Below are positions 62,966 to 64,000 of a DNA stretch of 64,000 nucleotides, one piece after another (position 1 is the first letter of the stretch; the number at the start of each line of letters is the position of its first letter). The translations under genes and the position numbers were made by a program. This stretch comes from Streptomyces sp. B3I8. GTDB taxonomy: Bacteria > Actinomycetota > Actinomycetes > Streptomycetales > Streptomycetaceae. Below the pieces are notes generated by a model, which saw nothing but the letters and a program-made list of their open reading frames with translations, searched no databases and was not told the DNA's origin. Where the stretch lies: NCBI RefSeq assembly GCF_030816915.1, contig NZ_JAUSYN010000001.1:124001-188000 (forward strand), given 5' to 3'.

Positions 62966-63808
62966 TCAGTGGACGGTGGTGTGTGCCGCGTCCTCGATCA
63001 CGTGGGTGACCGTGCCGGGGTTGGTGAGCAGGACGTCGTGCGGCGCGTCGACCTCACTCGTGTGCGAGTGGGCGCGCCGCGCCATGAAGCGCTCCGCGGC
63101 CGGCGGGATCAGGTGGTCGTCGCCGGCCACGAGGTACCAGGAGGGGATGGTCTTCCACGCCGGAGTGCCGGAGGGCTCGCCGAGCGCCTGGGGGGTGACG
63201 GGCCGCTGGGTCGCGGCGAGCACGGCGGCCTCCTGAGTGCTGCGGCCGTTGCTGAGGAAGACGTCGCGGAACTTGTCCGGCTTGATGTAGAGGTCGACGT
63301 TCGTGGCGCCGTTCTGCGCGAAGGGCACCGGGTTCAGCGCCGTCGGGATGGAGGCGTTCGGGTCGTCGCTGAGGTGGCTGCCGGGGAACTTCGCGGTCAG
63401 CGCGGAGGCGGTCTCGTCCTTGTCGGGGGCGAAGGCCGCCAGGTAGACGAGGGCGGTGACGTGCGAGTTACCGGCGGCGGCCTGGGTGATCAACGAGCCG
63501 CCGTAGGAGTGGCCGACGAGCACGATCGGGCCGTTGACGGTCTTCAGGTAGTCGGCGAGGTAGGCGGCGTCGCTCGACAGGCCGCGCAGCGGGACCGCGG
63601 GAGCGGCGACCGGGTAGCCGTCGTTCTGCAGCCGCTTCGCCACGCCCTTCCAACTGGAGGCGTCGGCCCAGGCGCCGTGCACGAGGACCACCGTCGGCTT
63701 GGGTGTCTGCGGGGTGGTGGCGTCGGCCGTCTGGGTGAGCACCCCGGTGGCCGCAAGGCCCGCTGCCGCAGTCGCGGCCGCCGCGATGGTGAAGGAACGA
63801 CGGTTCAT
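62966..63808 (-). CDS. Exported alpha/beta hydrolase
   Basis: A 280-residue precursor. The start MNRRSFTIAAAATAAAGLAA resembles a signal peptide with an RR pair (possibly Tat-like), cleaved after TADA. Mature enzyme: VVLVHGAWADASSWKGVAKR (oxyanion), IVLVGHSYGGSLITQAAAGN (nucleophile elbow G-H-S-Y-G), acid in YLVAGDDHLIP and His in EVDAPHDVLLTNP. It belongs to the group of small secreted esterase-like hydrolases (MenH/EstC-like). Read alone, between a terminator on either side. Confidence 0.9.
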   Translation of the reverse strand: MNRRSFTIAAAATAAAGLAATGVLTQTADATTPQTPKPTVVLVHGAWADASSWKGVAKRLQNDGYPVAAPAVPLRGLSSDAAYLADYLKTVNGPIVLVGHSYGGSLITQAAAGNSHVTALVYLAAFAPDKDETASALTAKFPGSHLSDDPNASIPTALNPVPFAQNGATNVDLYIKPDKFRDVFLSNGRSTQEAAVLAATQRPVTPQALGEPSGTPAWKTIPSWYLVAGDDHLIPPAAERFMARRAHSHTSEVDAPHDVLLTNPGTVTHVIEDAAHTTVH

Positions 63809-63839
63809 GACGTGAGTACTTCCTTGTGTGATTGAGGGC

Positions 63840-63863
63840 AGAGGCCGGGCAACTCCGGCCTCT
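63840..63863 (-). terminator. Hairpin terminator
   Basis: Arms AGAGGCCGG/CCGGCCTCT with a 6-nt loop, 22 nt beyond the stop codon of the next minus-strand gene (63886) and just upstream of the exported hydrolase start. Confidence 0.7.
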
Positions 63864-63885
63864 GTGCCGGGAAACGCCGGGGCTG

Positions 63886-64000
63886 TCAGGTGAGCGGCGT
63901 TTTGAGGAGCAGTGCGCGGTTGAGGGCCCAGTCCATGGCGTAGTCGGCGACCTCCCGCCAGCCGTCCTGGCCGATCGTGAGGTGGGACCGGCCGGCGAAC
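63886..64000 (-). CDS. C-terminal end of an alpha/beta hydrolase-like protein (partial)
   Basis: Thirty-seven residues up to the window edge: FAGRSHLTIGQDGWREVADY, then AMDWALNRALL and stop. The H-x-x-x-GQxGWxxVAdxAxdWA pattern is the end of lysophospholipase/MhpC-like hydrolases, where the His is catalytic. The rest lies to the right of the window. Confidence 0.6.
   Translation of the reverse strand, partial: FAGRSHLTIGQDGWREVADYAMDWALNRALLLKTPLT

Overview
The window is very GC-rich, uses GTG starts often, has Streptomyces-type ribosome binding sites and carries families typical of Streptomyces: a SARP/AfsR-type regulator, DUF6221, CGNR, HxlR and many TetR regulators, and small Sec-exported proteins. 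It is most likely a Streptomyces accessory region, perhaps a chromosome arm. It is rich in insertion sequences, most of them broken, and no rRNA, tRNA or CRISPR array was recognised.

Layout. 0-6 kb: the N-terminus of a serine hydrolase, a small exported protein, a RacO/RacP-like pair, an intact IS5-family transposase, an exported alpha-amylase-inhibitor-like protein and a 701-aa tyrosine-recombinase relative. 6.4-13.3 kb: the most unusual block. A divergent cupin gene faces a tightly packed operon made of a LodA-N-like protein, a radical SAM/SPASM maturase, a LodA-C-like domain fused to a ferritin-like domain, and a FAD enzyme of the LodB/QhpG type. 13.3-17.2 kb: decay zone with a Cas2e fragment, a frameshifted membrane glutaredoxin, an IS5 element with a translationally coupled accessory gene, and an NTF2-like gene. 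17.5-21.3 kb: a cytochrome P450, a SMI1/KNR4 protein and two unknown genes.

21.7-28 kb: an IS256 transposase gene is split by a Tn554-like element (22345-27801) with perfect 12-bp terminal inverted repeats. It encodes TnpA-, TnpB- and TnpC-like proteins plus a YunG-like gene and a HIT-domain gene. 28.4-35.2 kb: a small exported protein, a 950-aa SARP-NB-ARC-TPR regulator fused in frame to a Tn3 transposase relic, a recombinase relic, then a rifamycin resistance locus: a 19-bp rifamycin-associated palindrome, a relic of a glycosyltransferase start, and an intact rifampin monooxygenase gene (rox). 35.4-44.7 kb: IS3, IS256, IS5 and IS630 relics, a quinone-reductase-like NmrA protein, a metallopeptidase/HEAT pair, TetR and cyanase pseudogenes and a 144-bp MITE-like element.

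44.8-64 kb: a redox and hydrolase region built of small modules, each next to its own regulator. They are an ABM/hydrolase operon facing HxlR; a four-gene operon (flavin reductase, hydrolase-NTF2 fusion, hydrolase, enoyl-CoA hydratase) facing a decayed TetR; a quinone oxidoreductase; a TetR/MFS pair sharing an operator-like motif; an MBL hydrolase facing a CGNR regulator; an aldo/keto reductase facing an NmrA oxidoreductase; an IS5 relic, DUF6221, a decayed GNAT and an exported hydrolase. The theme is handling of aromatic, quinone or antibiotic-like compounds. This is inferred from families; no substrate can be read from the sequence.
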